Below, in pieces: positions 42,279 to 51,535 of a DNA stretch of 64,000 bases. Where the stretch lies: positions 1 through 64,000 of IMG/VR virus record IMGVR_UViG_3300035698_018280, one strand, 5' to 3'. The stretch is from a virus. The translations under genes were made by a program, and so were the position numbers. The notes beneath the pieces were generated by a model. It worked only from the letters and a program-made list of their open reading frames with translations, made no database searches and was not told the origin of the DNA. The stretch's first letter is position 1. Each line of letters begins with the position of its first letter.

Positions 42279-43292
42279 CTAGGAGAATTCTCCATAGAAC
42301 TGCTGACGTTTATCATCTAGTGACGGGTCTTTCCATATTCCCGCTGAGTGACATATCGACTGAAACTCACAATATCTGCACTCGTAGTTATCCTTGGTCT
42401 TTGGTCTTGGCGGCGGTAAAAGATTATCATCGCACATTTGTCCCATAGTTATAGCTTGCTCCCTAATCTTGTCCCACAATTTATCATCTCGATAAACAGG
42501 AAGAAGTTTAGTAGAACTATCATCCTTATTTTCAAAATACAAAATACCATATTCAAGATCAAGTAAATGAATATAGATTGTAACCTGTACCTTGTATCCG
42601 AATGGAGGGCCATTCTCTAACTTGCTTTTATAACCAAACGAATTGATACTTTTCATATCAACCAGAATAGGTTTCTTCGGTAGATCCTCATCTTTGAAAA
42701 GGACTCTTACGCCATTGCCTTCTCTGTACTGATCGCCGCCATTGAATCCGGAGAAATCAAGAATCTGGTCAACATGTCCCCGAAAGTTCATCTCTTTATC
42801 TTGAACAGTAATTTCATGGTAAACAAATTCTTTATGGCCGCAGTTACATTTATCTGGCTTGAAGCAACCAAGCTTATTTTCGTAGCCATAACGACGAGGT
42901 TTAGTCGGATGATCTTTAGGGGGACTGCCTCCCTGAGGAATGCTAAAGATACTGGTGCCGTCATCAAGAGTGTTATGACAGCGGACATTGCCGCATTCCC
43001 AGATACCTCGGAGTACGCCAATGTCTTCCCAATATTTTGCCCATCGATCATGCATCGAATGACCAGTATCAAAAATACGAATAGTCTTACCTTCAAACTT
43101 CTGAGGTATCGCTTTGATTTTTCCGTTATCAACATATCTTTGATATTGCATTCGTCGCAAGCAATTACCAAAAGCTGACGGGTGATAAACCTCATAACCT
43201 CTCGGGGGACCGTTGATACCTTTCCATCTAAGATAGGTATTCAACAAATTTGAGATAGACTTTATTTCAGGCGGTTGTTTGTGGAATTGCAT
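42279..43292 (-). CDS. PD-(D/E)XK nuclease with Fe-S cysteines (Cas4/RecB-like)
   Basis: A 337-residue protein. FRGHVDQILDF (GxxD), ILVDMKSINS (DxK) and GYKVQVTIYIHLL (QxxxY) are the RecB/Cas4 catalytic motifs. FGNCLRRM near residue 48 and CRYCEFQSIC near the end supply the four Cys of an iron-sulphur cluster. A zinc-ribbon-like insertion (CGNVRCHN...CFKPDKCNCG) lies between. It is a likely exonuclease in recombination next to RecA and primase genes. Confidence 0.82.
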   Translation of the reverse strand: MQFHKQPPEIKSISNLLNTYLRWKGINGPPRGYEVYHPSAFGNCLRRMQYQRYVDNGKIKAIPQKFEGKTIRIFDTGHSMHDRWAKYWEDIGVLRGIWECGNVRCHNTLDDGTSIFSIPQGGSPPKDHPTKPRRYGYENKLGCFKPDKCNCGHKEFVYHEITVQDKEMNFRGHVDQILDFSGFNGGDQYREGNGVRVLFKDEDLPKKPILVDMKSINSFGYKSKLENGPPFGYKVQVTIYIHLLDLEYGILYFENKDDSSTKLLPVYRDDKLWDKIREQAITMGQMCDDNLLPPPRPKTKDNYECRYCEFQSICHSAGIWKDPSLDDKRQQFYGEFS

Positions 43293-44049
43293 ATTCTAAT
43301 AACCTTCTGTCAATGTCCTCATAGGAGAACTGGTTTCTTTCTAGTTTGGCTTGCCGAAGTACGTTTCGCATTCCTTTTGCGCCGTGCTTCGATAAGAATC
43401 CGTCTGGATCTTCTTTCTTCTGATCGTTTCTGGGGAGTATAACAGGTATAACCGTCATACCAAATGTCTCCGCCATTTCCTGATTTTTGACCATAGTCAT
43501 ACTACGCGATAAAGTTTTAAGTCCAGATTCATCATAATCGAACAACAAAAATATTTCGCTGCAATATCGTCTTAGTATGCATGCGTGTTCTAGCGTAAAT
43601 GCGCTGCCCAAAACTCCTACGGTCATATCGAAACCGAAATCATGCATGCGAGCAGTATCAATTTGTCCTTCAACAATAATTGCCTTGCCGCTTTTACGAA
43701 TGGCTTCTTTAGCTATATTCAATCCATACATGTAGAATCGCTTATTGAATTCTTCATGCAAATGAGGAAATTGTTTTTGATCTGTTGTTCTAAATTTTCT
43801 ACTGGTAAGAACAACCAAATCATCATAAGGGTCAAACAAGGGCATGATGATCCTTTCAGACCACGCATGCCGAACTCTACTGGGAACATACCCAAAACGG
43901 AACTGCTTGAGTATCTTTTCCGATAAATGTCTCTTCTCGCGCAAGTATGACAGCGCTTCTACTACGTCTGCAGAATCATCTTTCCAGAGAGTTTTCTGGC
44001 CGCGATCACAAAAGTATTCGCGCTCATGTTCAGGAAGCTTTACGCTCAT
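43267..44049 (-). CDS. dnaG: Primase-type TOPRIM protein, without zinc-binding domain
   Basis: A 260-residue protein matching the core of DnaG. FGYVPSRV and IIMPLFDPYDDLVVLTSRKF lie in the RNA polymerase-like subdomain. AIIVEGQIDTARMHDFG (EGxxD) and IFLLFDYDESGLKTL (DxD) form the TOPRIM catalytic set. The usual CHC2 zinc finger is missing but is encoded separately at 55667-56293. The C-terminal helicase-binding domain is also short. Confidence 0.83.
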   Translation of the reverse strand: MSVKLPEHEREYFCDRGQKTLWKDDSADVVEALSYLREKRHLSEKILKQFRFGYVPSRVRHAWSERIIMPLFDPYDDLVVLTSRKFRTTDQKQFPHLHEEFNKRFYMYGLNIAKEAIRKSGKAIIVEGQIDTARMHDFGFDMTVGVLGSAFTLEHACILRRYCSEIFLLFDYDESGLKTLSRSMTMVKNQEMAETFGMTVIPVILPRNDQKKEDPDGFLSKHGAKGMRNVLRQAKLERNQFSYEDIDRRLLEYAIPQTTA

Positions 44050-45284
44050 ATTTCATTACTATCAACTGTTATTGCTGCAGGAGAATTCTTACGACTCAAT
44101 TTAGGCTTTGATTTTTCCTTATCAGATTCAGAAAATTCTTTACCCTTCTGAACATCATTAGATTTTTTGAACTTCATATGTTTTTCAAAGTTACTAACTT
44201 CTGGTGGGATAGGTATGCCTGCTTCTTTGGCAGCTTCAGAAATAGCTACAACAAGCTGAGATAAATTCTCTTGTTTTTCAACTTGCTTCATAAACTCTTT
44301 CTTGCCCTCGACCTTGATTCCGTTCCAGGAATAAATTCCTTTGCGAACAGTAATAGTTTTGGCTTTACGACCAGAGTCAAAAATGACTTCGCTAGCATCT
44401 GGGAAGTAATATTTGTAGTAGATAGGAATACGGACTCCCTGCTTATGAGGGCTAGAAAATCTGTTTTTCTCAATCCAAACATTAGATGTACCTGCAATAA
44501 GATTTTCATTTCCTTGTTCATCTTCAACATAATGAAGCGCATCTTTTGAAGACAGTTTGTTCATCTTCAAAATTACTGAACAAGCGTGTTTGATAGCATG
44601 TCCGCCAGTTGTTCCTTCTGGATTTCCAAACATCTGCCCAGGATTGACTCGAAGTTGATTGATAAAAATAACAAGAGTATTATTTGCCGCCGCATAGCCA
44701 GCAATTTTATGAAGTGTCTTACCTAATACACGAGCAAGAATTGCTACAGTATCTTTTTCGGCAGGATTCTCCATAACATATTTTGGTATAAGGTGAGCAA
44801 CAGAGTCAACAACAACGACTCCTGCGCCAGCCTGACAAGCCTTCATAATAGTATCAAGGATTCTCTCTGCATCAAATATCTTCTCTGGATCTTTTGCATC
44901 GAATAAGTTCTGCAGAGCAATGTTCTCTGGATCCATTCCATTGATCTTTGCAAGCTGAGGACTAAATGAGTTTTCGCAATCGATCCAAAAAACAGGACGA
45001 TCAATTTGTTGCGCATTACCGCAAACTCGATATGCAAGAGATGATTTTCCGCATCCTTCGCCCCCATAAAACATTACTAGCTTACCAGGAGGAAGGCCAT
45101 AAATTATTTCTTCATCATATTCAATTACTTCTCCGTGTTCATCTTCATACATTCCGCGAGAAATGTAAAAATCTAACTCGGCATGACCAGTAGGATTCAT
45201 AACAATCTTACTGTTGTCTATTTCCGTATCGTGACCAGCAAGCATTCGCAATGCTCCAAGTTTGCTGGGTAGTTTCTTCGCCAT
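44046..45284 (-). CDS. recA: RecA/UvsX-type recombinase
   Basis: A 412-residue protein. FYGGEGCGKSSLAYR is Walker A (residues 74-82). GVVVVDSVAHLIPK is Walker B, then TLVIFINQLRVNPGQMFGNP and TTGGHAIKHACSVILKM, the RecA L1/L2 region. The C-terminal 70 residues are basic and disordered (FKKSNDVQKGKEFSESDK). It catalyses strand exchange. The GGAGTAATT site fits the ATG. A hairpin lies upstream between it and the SSB gene. Confidence 0.93.
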   Translation of the reverse strand: MAKKLPSKLGALRMLAGHDTEIDNSKIVMNPTGHAELDFYISRGMYEDEHGEVIEYDEEIIYGLPPGKLVMFYGGEGCGKSSLAYRVCGNAQQIDRPVFWIDCENSFSPQLAKINGMDPENIALQNLFDAKDPEKIFDAERILDTIMKACQAGAGVVVVDSVAHLIPKYVMENPAEKDTVAILARVLGKTLHKIAGYAAANNTLVIFINQLRVNPGQMFGNPEGTTGGHAIKHACSVILKMNKLSSKDALHYVEDEQGNENLIAGTSNVWIEKNRFSSPHKQGVRIPIYYKYYFPDASEVIFDSGRKAKTITVRKGIYSWNGIKVEGKKEFMKQVEKQENLSQLVVAISEAAKEAGIPIPPEVSNFEKHMKFKKSNDVQKGKEFSESDKEKSKPKLSRKNSPAAITVDSNEI

Positions 45285-45321
45285 TAATTACTCCAATTCA
45301 TTATTTGTTCAGATAGAAACA

Positions 45322-45343
45322 CCGCAGCCGCGAACGGCTGCGG
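45322..45343 (-). terminator. Hairpin with UUCG loop between ssb-like and recA genes
   Basis: On the minus strand the sequence forms a perfect nine-base-pair stem (CCGCAGCCG / CGGCTGCGG) with a TTCG loop, followed by TGTTTCT. It lies in the 90-base gap just after the ssb-like stop. The stem is GC-rich in an AT-rich window. The following T-run is short, so it could be a weak terminator, an attenuator or a 3'-end stabiliser for the ssb transcript. Confidence 0.7.
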
Positions 45344-45374
45344 CGGTCCAAGTGCCTTTATTTTACTTCAACTA

Positions 45375-46058
45375 TTAGAAGTTGAGATCGTCGTCATCGT
45401 CGTTAGACGAGCTTGATGCGCCCGCCGCAACAGTGGCCGACTGATCTCCGCTAGAGCCTCTGGAAAGGCCCAGCTTCTCTTCAATCTCATTCTGAGCAGT
45501 TGGTTCGAATAGTTTATTCAGATCGAATGCGCCATGCTCCTTGAGATACGCCTTCTCTGTATCAGAGAAAGGAGTCTGAAGCATAGGAATAACTTCGTAA
45601 CGAGTATTTCTCTTATCAGTTCCCTTGCAAGTAACATTGATGGTAAAATCAGCGCCCTTGCCCGAACCAGGATTGACATCGTTTGCCTTACCCCAGTCTC
45701 GAATAAATCGAGCTATGGTAGGAGCGACCTCAACGATCTTGAGGCGAGCCATTCCATTGTCATCAACATCGTTGCGATCGAGTACGTTGAAAGCGTAACG
45801 AATACGCTGATCATACTCTGGATCGCCATCTGCATTCTTGTGATTACGAAGAACGACGCAATCTCCGCCAGCATCGGTAATAGCAACTTGATACTTGCCA
45901 TCATCGCCCTGAACAAAATAACGTCTAACCTCTGCAGGTCGTCCTACTGGACGAAGCTTATAACTTTGATTTGCTTCAATTTTGAGGAATTTGCCGCCGC
46001 CGCCGCTTGATTCGCCTGCTGGACGTGGATCTACCTCGCCCCATTCTACTGTACCCAT
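45375..46058 (-). CDS. Single-stranded DNA-binding protein-like (gp32-type)
   Basis: A 227-residue protein with a beta-rich core (LKIEANQSYKLRPVGRPA, KYQVAITDAGGDCVVLR) and a Ser/Ala linker ending in the acidic DDDDDLNF tail. This tail is the usual interaction arm of phage and bacterial SSBs. Gene position next to recA, DnaE and nuclease fits. The AAAGGAGAC site is strong. Identification rests on the tail, size and context, not on a sure OB-fold signature. Confidence 0.68.
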   Translation of the reverse strand: MGTVEWGEVDPRPAGESSGGGGKFLKIEANQSYKLRPVGRPAEVRRYFVQGDDGKYQVAITDAGGDCVVLRNHKNADGDPEYDQRIRYAFNVLDRNDVDDNGMARLKIVEVAPTIARFIRDWGKANDVNPGSGKGADFTINVTCKGTDKRNTRYEVIPMLQTPFSDTEKAYLKEHGAFDLNKLFEPTAQNEIEEKLGLSRGSSGDQSATVAAGASSSSNDDDDDLNF

Positions 46059-46173
46059 AATGTGTCTCCTTTTGTTCTTATTTGACTAATTGGGTGTGGT
46101 TTTCTAACTTAGATTACATTTTCCCTGTGGTCTTATATGTGCTTTCTGTTCTCTAACACCTCCTGGTTACTGA
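46059..46173 (-). promoter_or_regulatory. Leader upstream of ssb-like gene with a perfect orphan Shine-Dalgarno
   Basis: A 115-base gap. Nine bases after the stop of the 420-residue gene the minus strand reads AGGAGGTG, a perfect anti-16S match, but no usable start codon follows. Further on, AGGGAAAATGTAA is a start followed directly by a stop. No clear -10/-35 pair was found. It may be a vestigial gene, translational control, or nothing. Confidence 0.35.
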
Positions 46174-47436
46174 TCAATCAACATCGTCCCATGAAAAGGA
46201 CTCTTTTGACTTCGTTTCAGCTACTACATTCTTCGGCGTTTCGAGGATTATTTCCTTCCCTTCCACGCCATTTTCTAGACGATCAAACCCGCTTAAATTA
46301 GATTTGGTTTTTGCTGGTTTTTCGATAGGTTTTTCCTCATTCCAAGGAGGACTTTTATCATTATTGTTATGGGAATTTTCTTCAGATTGAAAACTACTAA
46401 TAAGAGATTTAGTAGGCATAGACATAGTAACAAGACGACTAATATTCTCGTACTTAGTATCTAGATTTTTTAGTATATCTTGAGTAACATCATTCAATCC
46501 CTCAAGGTCTCCCATGTAGAGTTCAAGGTCATACATATGCTCGAACTTTACGCCTGCCTGTCTAGCTGCTGGCTTATCATAAAAACAACGAGCTAGTTGG
46601 CCTTCAAGCATCGGAACAAATCGCTTAAAGTGATGATATTGAAAGAGAAAAGTTGACCTGATTTCAGTTACACGATCTCGCCATTGGCGAATTTCAGACA
46701 GACCTCGGCTGATACGCTCATAATCGTGCATATCAATATCTCTACAGTCAATTTTGATCTGTATAAGTTCTCGCTTATATGCTCGAACAGGAACCTTGCC
46801 TCCGTCTAAAAGTTTCGGAAGGATCTCTGATTTCGCCTTGTAGAATGAAGCAAACTTATCTGAAGGACAATTAAGGAACCAACCATCTGGTTCTTCAATT
46901 ACAGGTTCTATTTCTTCTTGTTTTTGTTGCGAAGGTACTGTAGAGTCGCTATGCTCGGGCCGTAACTCGCTGCTATCCACGCTGCCTTCTCCCGACTCGG
47001 AATCGTCACTGATGACTGTTTCCTGAGGTGGCTGTCTGTCCACTTCATTTTCTTTCGATTTTCTACTGGTCGTAGTTGGAATCGACTCCGAGAGGATTGT
47101 TTCAGGGTCGCCTTTGGCTGATTCATCTTTACCTCCACTATCTGGTTCAGGACTATCAGTATTTTCGGGCTCAGATGAAGAAGATTCCTTCGTATCAATA
47201 ATTTCGGCTTTTGGGACGCCCCCAAATTCAACGTTAGCGCCTTCACCTTCATCAATTTGATTGCTAATCTTACCTGCCTTATCATCAAAAGATGACGCTA
47301 TGTTGTCAGAAGAAGCATCTGAATAAGCCTCTTCTTGAGATTCATCATCTGATTCTTTCGTCTCAATATTCCCGCCATCACGGGTAACACTAAAAATATC
47401 ATCCATTGTATCAACTATATCAAATTCATCAGCCAT
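46174..47436 (-). CDS. Large acidic disordered-plus-helical protein of unknown role
   Basis: About 420 residues from ATG 47434-47436 (MADEFDIVDT). A GTG four codons earlier overlaps the AAGGAG site and is less likely. Residues 1-190 are acidic and low-complexity (Ser/Glu/Asp). About 190-350 form an ordered helical domain (GWFLNCPSDKFASFYKAKSE, LSEIRQWRDRVTEIRSTFLF), and the tail is again disordered. It lies between polymerase and SSB, so a replisome scaffold is plausible. Not recognised. Confidence 0.65.
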   Translation of the reverse strand: MADEFDIVDTMDDIFSVTRDGGNIETKESDDESQEEAYSDASSDNIASSFDDKAGKISNQIDEGEGANVEFGGVPKAEIIDTKESSSSEPENTDSPEPDSGGKDESAKGDPETILSESIPTTTSRKSKENEVDRQPPQETVISDDSESGEGSVDSSELRPEHSDSTVPSQQKQEEIEPVIEEPDGWFLNCPSDKFASFYKAKSEILPKLLDGGKVPVRAYKRELIQIKIDCRDIDMHDYERISRGLSEIRQWRDRVTEIRSTFLFQYHHFKRFVPMLEGQLARCFYDKPAARQAGVKFEHMYDLELYMGDLEGLNDVTQDILKNLDTKYENISRLVTMSMPTKSLISSFQSEENSHNNNDKSPPWNEEKPIEKPAKTKSNLSGFDRLENGVEGKEIILETPKNVVAETKSKESFSWDDVD

Positions 47437-47456
47437 CTTGCTGCCCACTCCTTATT

Positions 47457-47741
47457 CTATAGAGAGTCGAAATCATCCTTCTTGAATTTGGTAGTTGGGC
47501 CATCATTGCGAACCGCATTTTGACTGTCCAAATTCAACTCTTGTAAAGTTTTCAATTCAAATCTCTGGTAGTCTTCTAATACCAATTTACCAACATTTTC
47601 CGATTTCTTCATAAGCTCCTCAACAGAGCCCCATTCTACTTCTTGAGAGATCTCTGCAAAAATATCGCAGGTCTCATATTTTGCAGTATTCAGCTTGCGT
47701 GTTACGCCCTTCTTGATCATCGATTTTCTAATATCGCCCAT
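47457..47741 (-). CDS. Hypothetical protein
   Basis: A 94-residue protein with a good GAAGGAG site. It is helical and charged in the middle (SVEELMKKSENVGKLVLEDY). It follows directly after the polymerase C-part. Unknown. Confidence 0.65.
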   Translation of the reverse strand: MGDIRKSMIKKGVTRKLNTAKYETCDIFAEISQEVEWGSVEELMKKSENVGKLVLEDYQRFELKTLQELNLDSQNAVRNDGPTTKFKKDDFDSL

Positions 47742-47756
47742 CGTTTACTCCTTCTT

Positions 47757-49799
47757 TTATTCATCGCCAAACATATCGTCTGACTCCAATCCTTTTCGAC
47801 GAGATTTCCTTCTGTCTTCCCGTAGTTCACCAAACTCTTTTACAACATCTTCAGACTTACGTTTTTTCGTTCTACCAGTCTTCATATCTTTCTCTCTAAA
47901 GAAGCCAGCAATCGCCAGGCATTCTGCACTTTTTGCATCAACAAACTTTGGATCAGTATTGAAAGCAAAATCTCTCATATCCGAATACGGCTGCTTGGCC
48001 TCAATCTCTGTAGCCGCTCGGTGGCTCATACCCTTACAACGAAGCGAAGGTCTGATCTGAGACTTATGAACACCGTTTGACGGATCTTTGCGGACAACAA
48101 TTTCGTAGTCATAACTACACTTGTTGATACTACGAGGAAGAACGTCCATATTCATCTTGCCGCAATCTTTTTCAAACTGCACAATCTTTTCATACTTATC
48201 AGCTTTTTTACTTCTCAATAAAACATTCATGTATGATGTCATAAACTCTTCAGGATAATGAGTTTTCAGATAAGCAGTTGTATACGATAAATAAGCATAA
48301 CAAGCGCTATGAGATTTATTAAATCCATAATCAGCAAAGGGAGTAATAAACTTATCCCAATACTGTTGCGCAACTTCTTCAGGAACATTGTTGACTTTAC
48401 AGCCGTCAATAAACTGAATTTGATACTTATTCATGAGTTCCGGTATTTTCTTACCGACTGCTTTGATCATAGCATAACCATCAGTAATAGAAAAACCAGC
48501 AAGAGAATTACAGACTTGCATCAACTGTTCTTGATAACAAAGAACTCCGTATGTAGGTTCTAGATATTTTCTAACATAAGGCTCAATAGACTCATGAAAA
48601 TATCCAACAGGTTCTTCGCCTTTCTTACGAGAAGAATATAATGGAATTGATTTCATAGGCCCTGGACGATACAAAGCTACTCCTACAATGACATCTTCAA
48701 AACGATTGACTCTAAGTTGTCGCATCGTTTGTTGCATACCTGGATTTTCGCATTGGAAAACGCCATTGAGTTTGCCGCTTCGATATAGATTTAGTGTATC
48801 CTTATCGTCAAGAGGCATATTCTCTACATCAATTGTAATTCCATAATTTTCTTTAATAAGTTCTACTGTCCGACGAATAACTGCCAATGTTGATATGGCA
48901 AGAATATCAAATTTGATAAGACCCATAAACTCAAGGTCTTCATATGCATATTGCGTAGCAAGTTCATAATGAGTACCCTTACCTTCTTCGTCTGCAACTT
49001 TCTTTCGGCTTAGCCTCAGAGGAGCAATAGACTGAAGAGGTACGCTAGAAATAACAATTCCGGCAGCATGAACGCTAAAGTTAGATAGTAATCCCTGAAT
49101 ATTGGGCGAATGCTCAAGAAGCTCAGGATATTTATCCACATATCTTTTAAAGTCATCGCAATATTTTGCCCCATCTGCAACAGTCCTGATAACGACATCA
49201 TTACCCTCCTCATCGGTGGCCCTGATGTTTGCCCCGACCTGTTTTGGAAGAGATTTTGCTATCTCGTCCCCTCTATCCTGCGTTTCCTTGCGCCAACGTT
49301 CCCTGTTCTCATTCCTAACAGTCTTGCTCTCGTGAAGAGCCATAGTAGGTGAAAATACTTTATCAGGATCCAGGGCTCTAAACCCTTGGCGAATATAAGA
49401 CTTAAGCTTCAACGACTGATAAGTACCGATATTACCAACATGGTCTCTACCATACTTGTCAATAATGTAAGTATAAATTTCATCGCGAAACTCATCATCA
49501 AAATCAGAATCAATATCAGGAAAGCCCTTACGAGCAAAACAACGACGAATAGGAAGAAATTCTTCGTCCTCTGGTCTTTTCTCAGTTATACCCAATAGAT
49601 AAGCTGTATGAGAATTGATCTTATTAGTCTTACCGATAAGACTCTTCTCTTTAGCGCTCTTCCACATATTATAAAACTTAAGGAGAATAGGCTCTCCATC
49701 AAGATTATCGGTTTGAGCCATAAAGTCCAATTCTTCTCGAACTTTATCAGTGGCTTTACTTCCAATAGTTTCAAGAATCTCTTGTTTGATCTTGTTCAT
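47757..49799 (-). CDS. dnaE: DNA polymerase III alpha, C-terminal part (catalytic palm, fingers, HhH)
   Basis: A 680-residue protein. GFPDIDSDFDDEFRDEI (residues 93-108) carries the two catalytic Asp, and LIKFDILAIS (Asp298) the third. LYRPGPMKSIPLY, LEPTYGVLCYQEQLM and FNKSHSACYAYLSYTTAYL are finger-domain signatures. KGMSHRAATEI is a helix-hairpin-helix. The chain stops there, lacking the OB and tau-binding domains. Residues about 56-92 (NSHTAYLLGITEKR) resemble the GRGSxxGS palm segment but with the GS part lost. That segment is kept in the partner gene. Confidence 0.92.
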   Translation of the reverse strand: MNKIKQEILETIGSKATDKVREELDFMAQTDNLDGEPILLKFYNMWKSAKEKSLIGKTNKINSHTAYLLGITEKRPEDEEFLPIRRCFARKGFPDIDSDFDDEFRDEIYTYIIDKYGRDHVGNIGTYQSLKLKSYIRQGFRALDPDKVFSPTMALHESKTVRNENRERWRKETQDRGDEIAKSLPKQVGANIRATDEEGNDVVIRTVADGAKYCDDFKRYVDKYPELLEHSPNIQGLLSNFSVHAAGIVISSVPLQSIAPLRLSRKKVADEEGKGTHYELATQYAYEDLEFMGLIKFDILAISTLAVIRRTVELIKENYGITIDVENMPLDDKDTLNLYRSGKLNGVFQCENPGMQQTMRQLRVNRFEDVIVGVALYRPGPMKSIPLYSSRKKGEEPVGYFHESIEPYVRKYLEPTYGVLCYQEQLMQVCNSLAGFSITDGYAMIKAVGKKIPELMNKYQIQFIDGCKVNNVPEEVAQQYWDKFITPFADYGFNKSHSACYAYLSYTTAYLKTHYPEEFMTSYMNVLLRSKKADKYEKIVQFEKDCGKMNMDVLPRSINKCSYDYEIVVRKDPSNGVHKSQIRPSLRCKGMSHRAATEIEAKQPYSDMRDFAFNTDPKFVDAKSAECLAIAGFFREKDMKTGRTKKRKSEDVVKEFGELREDRRKSRRKGLESDDMFGDE

Positions 49800-50137
49800 T
49801 ATATACCTGCGCTAAAATGGGCTGTTACGCCCAGGCTAGAATATTTCTTCACTATTTTTAGGTTCAGCCTATTTTGCAATAGCTCTCCTTGTCGTTCTAT
49901 CTCTTTCATTTCGGCCCAATACCCTTCGCTATTATCATCATCCACCAACATCGTTCCAGGTTTAGCCTGCCAATAGCAATATACACTAATTTCTGTATGA
50001 TATGTCCTACTTGAAAAATGCAAGCCCCACGAGTTGATATCTATTTCAAAACGAGGTTCATCAACTTCCTGGCTAACTTCATCCGATGTTTGACGAACCA
50101 TTTTTAAGATATTTTGAATTACGCTAGAAGACAACAT
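49799..50137 (-). CDS. Hypothetical protein inserted between polymerase halves
   Basis: A 112-residue protein with TAGG as a site. Strand-rich middle: RFEIDINSWGLHFSS, TEISVYCYWQAKPG. It sits between the two polymerase-alpha genes with overlapping ends. Not recognised as an intein or endonuclease. Confidence 0.65.
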   Translation of the reverse strand: MLSSSVIQNILKMVRQTSDEVSQEVDEPRFEIDINSWGLHFSSRTYHTEISVYCYWQAKPGTMLVDDDNSEGYWAEMKEIERQGELLQNRLNLKIVKKYSSLGVTAHFSAGI

Positions 50138-50140
50138 GAG

Positions 50141-51535
50141 TTAATACCTATCTACTCCGCCCATATCGTCTTCAAACTCTCGATCCAGAGCGGCGGTTTC
50201 AATAAACAACTCTTCTGCAGATTTGGCTTCATCTAAACCAAAATCGCTCTCTTGCAGGAATCTCTTGTCATCGAAGCCCAAGAATCTTTCCCAAAGAAGT
50301 CCATACTCCAATGGATCTGGCCCATATGCAATACCAAGGCAACGTAAAAGCACGCTGCCGTATCCTGAACCCCGGCCGCATCCGGTCAAGATGTTTCGCC
50401 TTCGAGCTTCCATCATGTAGTCTCGAACAATAAGTAGATACGTTGCAAAGTCATATTTATTATTATCCCATGCAACTTTGATATCATCCATTTCGAGTTT
50501 CAATCGAGCTATATGTTCAGGACTCTGCGCCCATCCTAATTTCTGAAGACCGTCGTTTGCCAACTGCCCCATGTAATCATGAGGAGATTTAAAACTTTTA
50601 GGTATATCGAATCTAGGCAGTCTCATACCGCTTGTCATATTTGTAAGTATATCGGTAGTGTCAACCTTGTCGGCAACAAGCATGGTATTCGTCAGAAGCT
50701 CAGGATGCGTTCCAAATGTCTTAGACATTTCAGCAGCCGACTTTAGATAGAACTCACTGTAAGGAAACTTGATGCGGCTAGGATCGCTGAAGCAACGAGA
50801 AGTTGACATTGCCATTAGAAGCTCATGAGATTTGCCCTGGCATTTTTCGCAATAGTGACAATCATTAGTAGCATGAACGCATACATCCATGTCTTTACCA
50901 AGCTTGAGAATATCCGGGATAATCATGCCTTCAGCATCTATACCATGATACATAGCCTCAAGATGAAAATCTTTATCGAATATGTCTTTAAAAAGGGCAA
51001 CGGCCTTCTTGGCCTGATCGTAACGGTCATGCAACAAGTTAGCATTGATAACGCTACTTAGACAAGCAGAAGTGCAAATAAGCCCTTCGCTATATTTACC
51101 AAGAAGATCAAAATCTATACGAGGATCAAAGAAATAACCTTCGGTCCAGCTATGCTCAGAAAGACGACAAAGGTTCTGGTATCCTGTCCAGTTTTTAGCA
51201 ATCAAAACAATATGTCTATTGCCCTTTCGCTTGTCTGGTTGTTCTTGTACTGAATGAGCGTGCCTGTCTTTGGACAAATAAAACTCGCAGCCTACGATGG
51301 GCTTGCATGTTGGAATCTCGTTTCCATGCTCATCTTTAGCAGGCTTTAGGCATTCCTGCATAAACTTGATAGCACCAGCCATGTTTCCATGATCAGTCAT
51401 GGCAAGGGCCTTGAATCCTTTTTTGCGAGCAGCAAGAGGAAACTGTCCTATCTTATTTAGCCCATCAAAAGATGAGTATTCAGTATGGTTATGAAGGTGA
51501 CAAAAATCGGCGTTAGTGATACGAAGTTTTCCCAT
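50141..51535 (-). CDS. dnaE: DNA polymerase III alpha, N-terminal part (PHP domain and first palm segment)
   Basis: A 464-residue protein. CHLHNHTEYSSFDG (His13, His15), MTDHGN, IVGCEFYL (Glu84) and ATNDCHYCEKC give the PHP metal set, apparently intact. The palm begins TGCGRGSGYGSVLLRCLGI (GRGS 387-390), then YGLLWERFL. Where the catalytic PDxDxDF should follow it reads LQESDFGLDE (residues 428-436), so the catalytic Asp pair is lost here. Those Asp residues are in the C-part at 47757-49799. GGGAG precedes the ATG. Confidence 0.92.
   Translation of the reverse strand: MGKLRITNADFCHLHNHTEYSSFDGLNKIGQFPLAARKKGFKALAMTDHGNMAGAIKFMQECLKPAKDEHGNEIPTCKPIVGCEFYLSKDRHAHSVQEQPDKRKGNRHIVLIAKNWTGYQNLCRLSEHSWTEGYFFDPRIDFDLLGKYSEGLICTSACLSSVINANLLHDRYDQAKKAVALFKDIFDKDFHLEAMYHGIDAEGMIIPDILKLGKDMDVCVHATNDCHYCEKCQGKSHELLMAMSTSRCFSDPSRIKFPYSEFYLKSAAEMSKTFGTHPELLTNTMLVADKVDTTDILTNMTSGMRLPRFDIPKSFKSPHDYMGQLANDGLQKLGWAQSPEHIARLKLEMDDIKVAWDNNKYDFATYLLIVRDYMMEARRRNILTGCGRGSGYGSVLLRCLGIAYGPDPLEYGLLWERFLGFDDKRFLQESDFGLDEAKSAEELFIETAALDREFEDDMGGVDRY

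Noticed and set aside
45534-46010. Plus-strand ORF of 158 codons opposite the ssb-like gene
   Set aside because: It lies wholly within the SSB gene on the other strand and has no protein motifs or plausible ribosome site. It is a shadow.
49799-50137. Homing endonuclease between the two polymerase genes
   Set aside because: The 112-residue protein has no GIY-YIG, HNH, LAGLIDADG or PD-(D/E)XK motif.
47757-51535. Split intein at the DnaE break, as in cyanobacterial DnaE
   Set aside because: Neither the C-terminus of the N-part nor the N-terminus of the C-part has intein blocks A, B, F or G. The break is at a different place.
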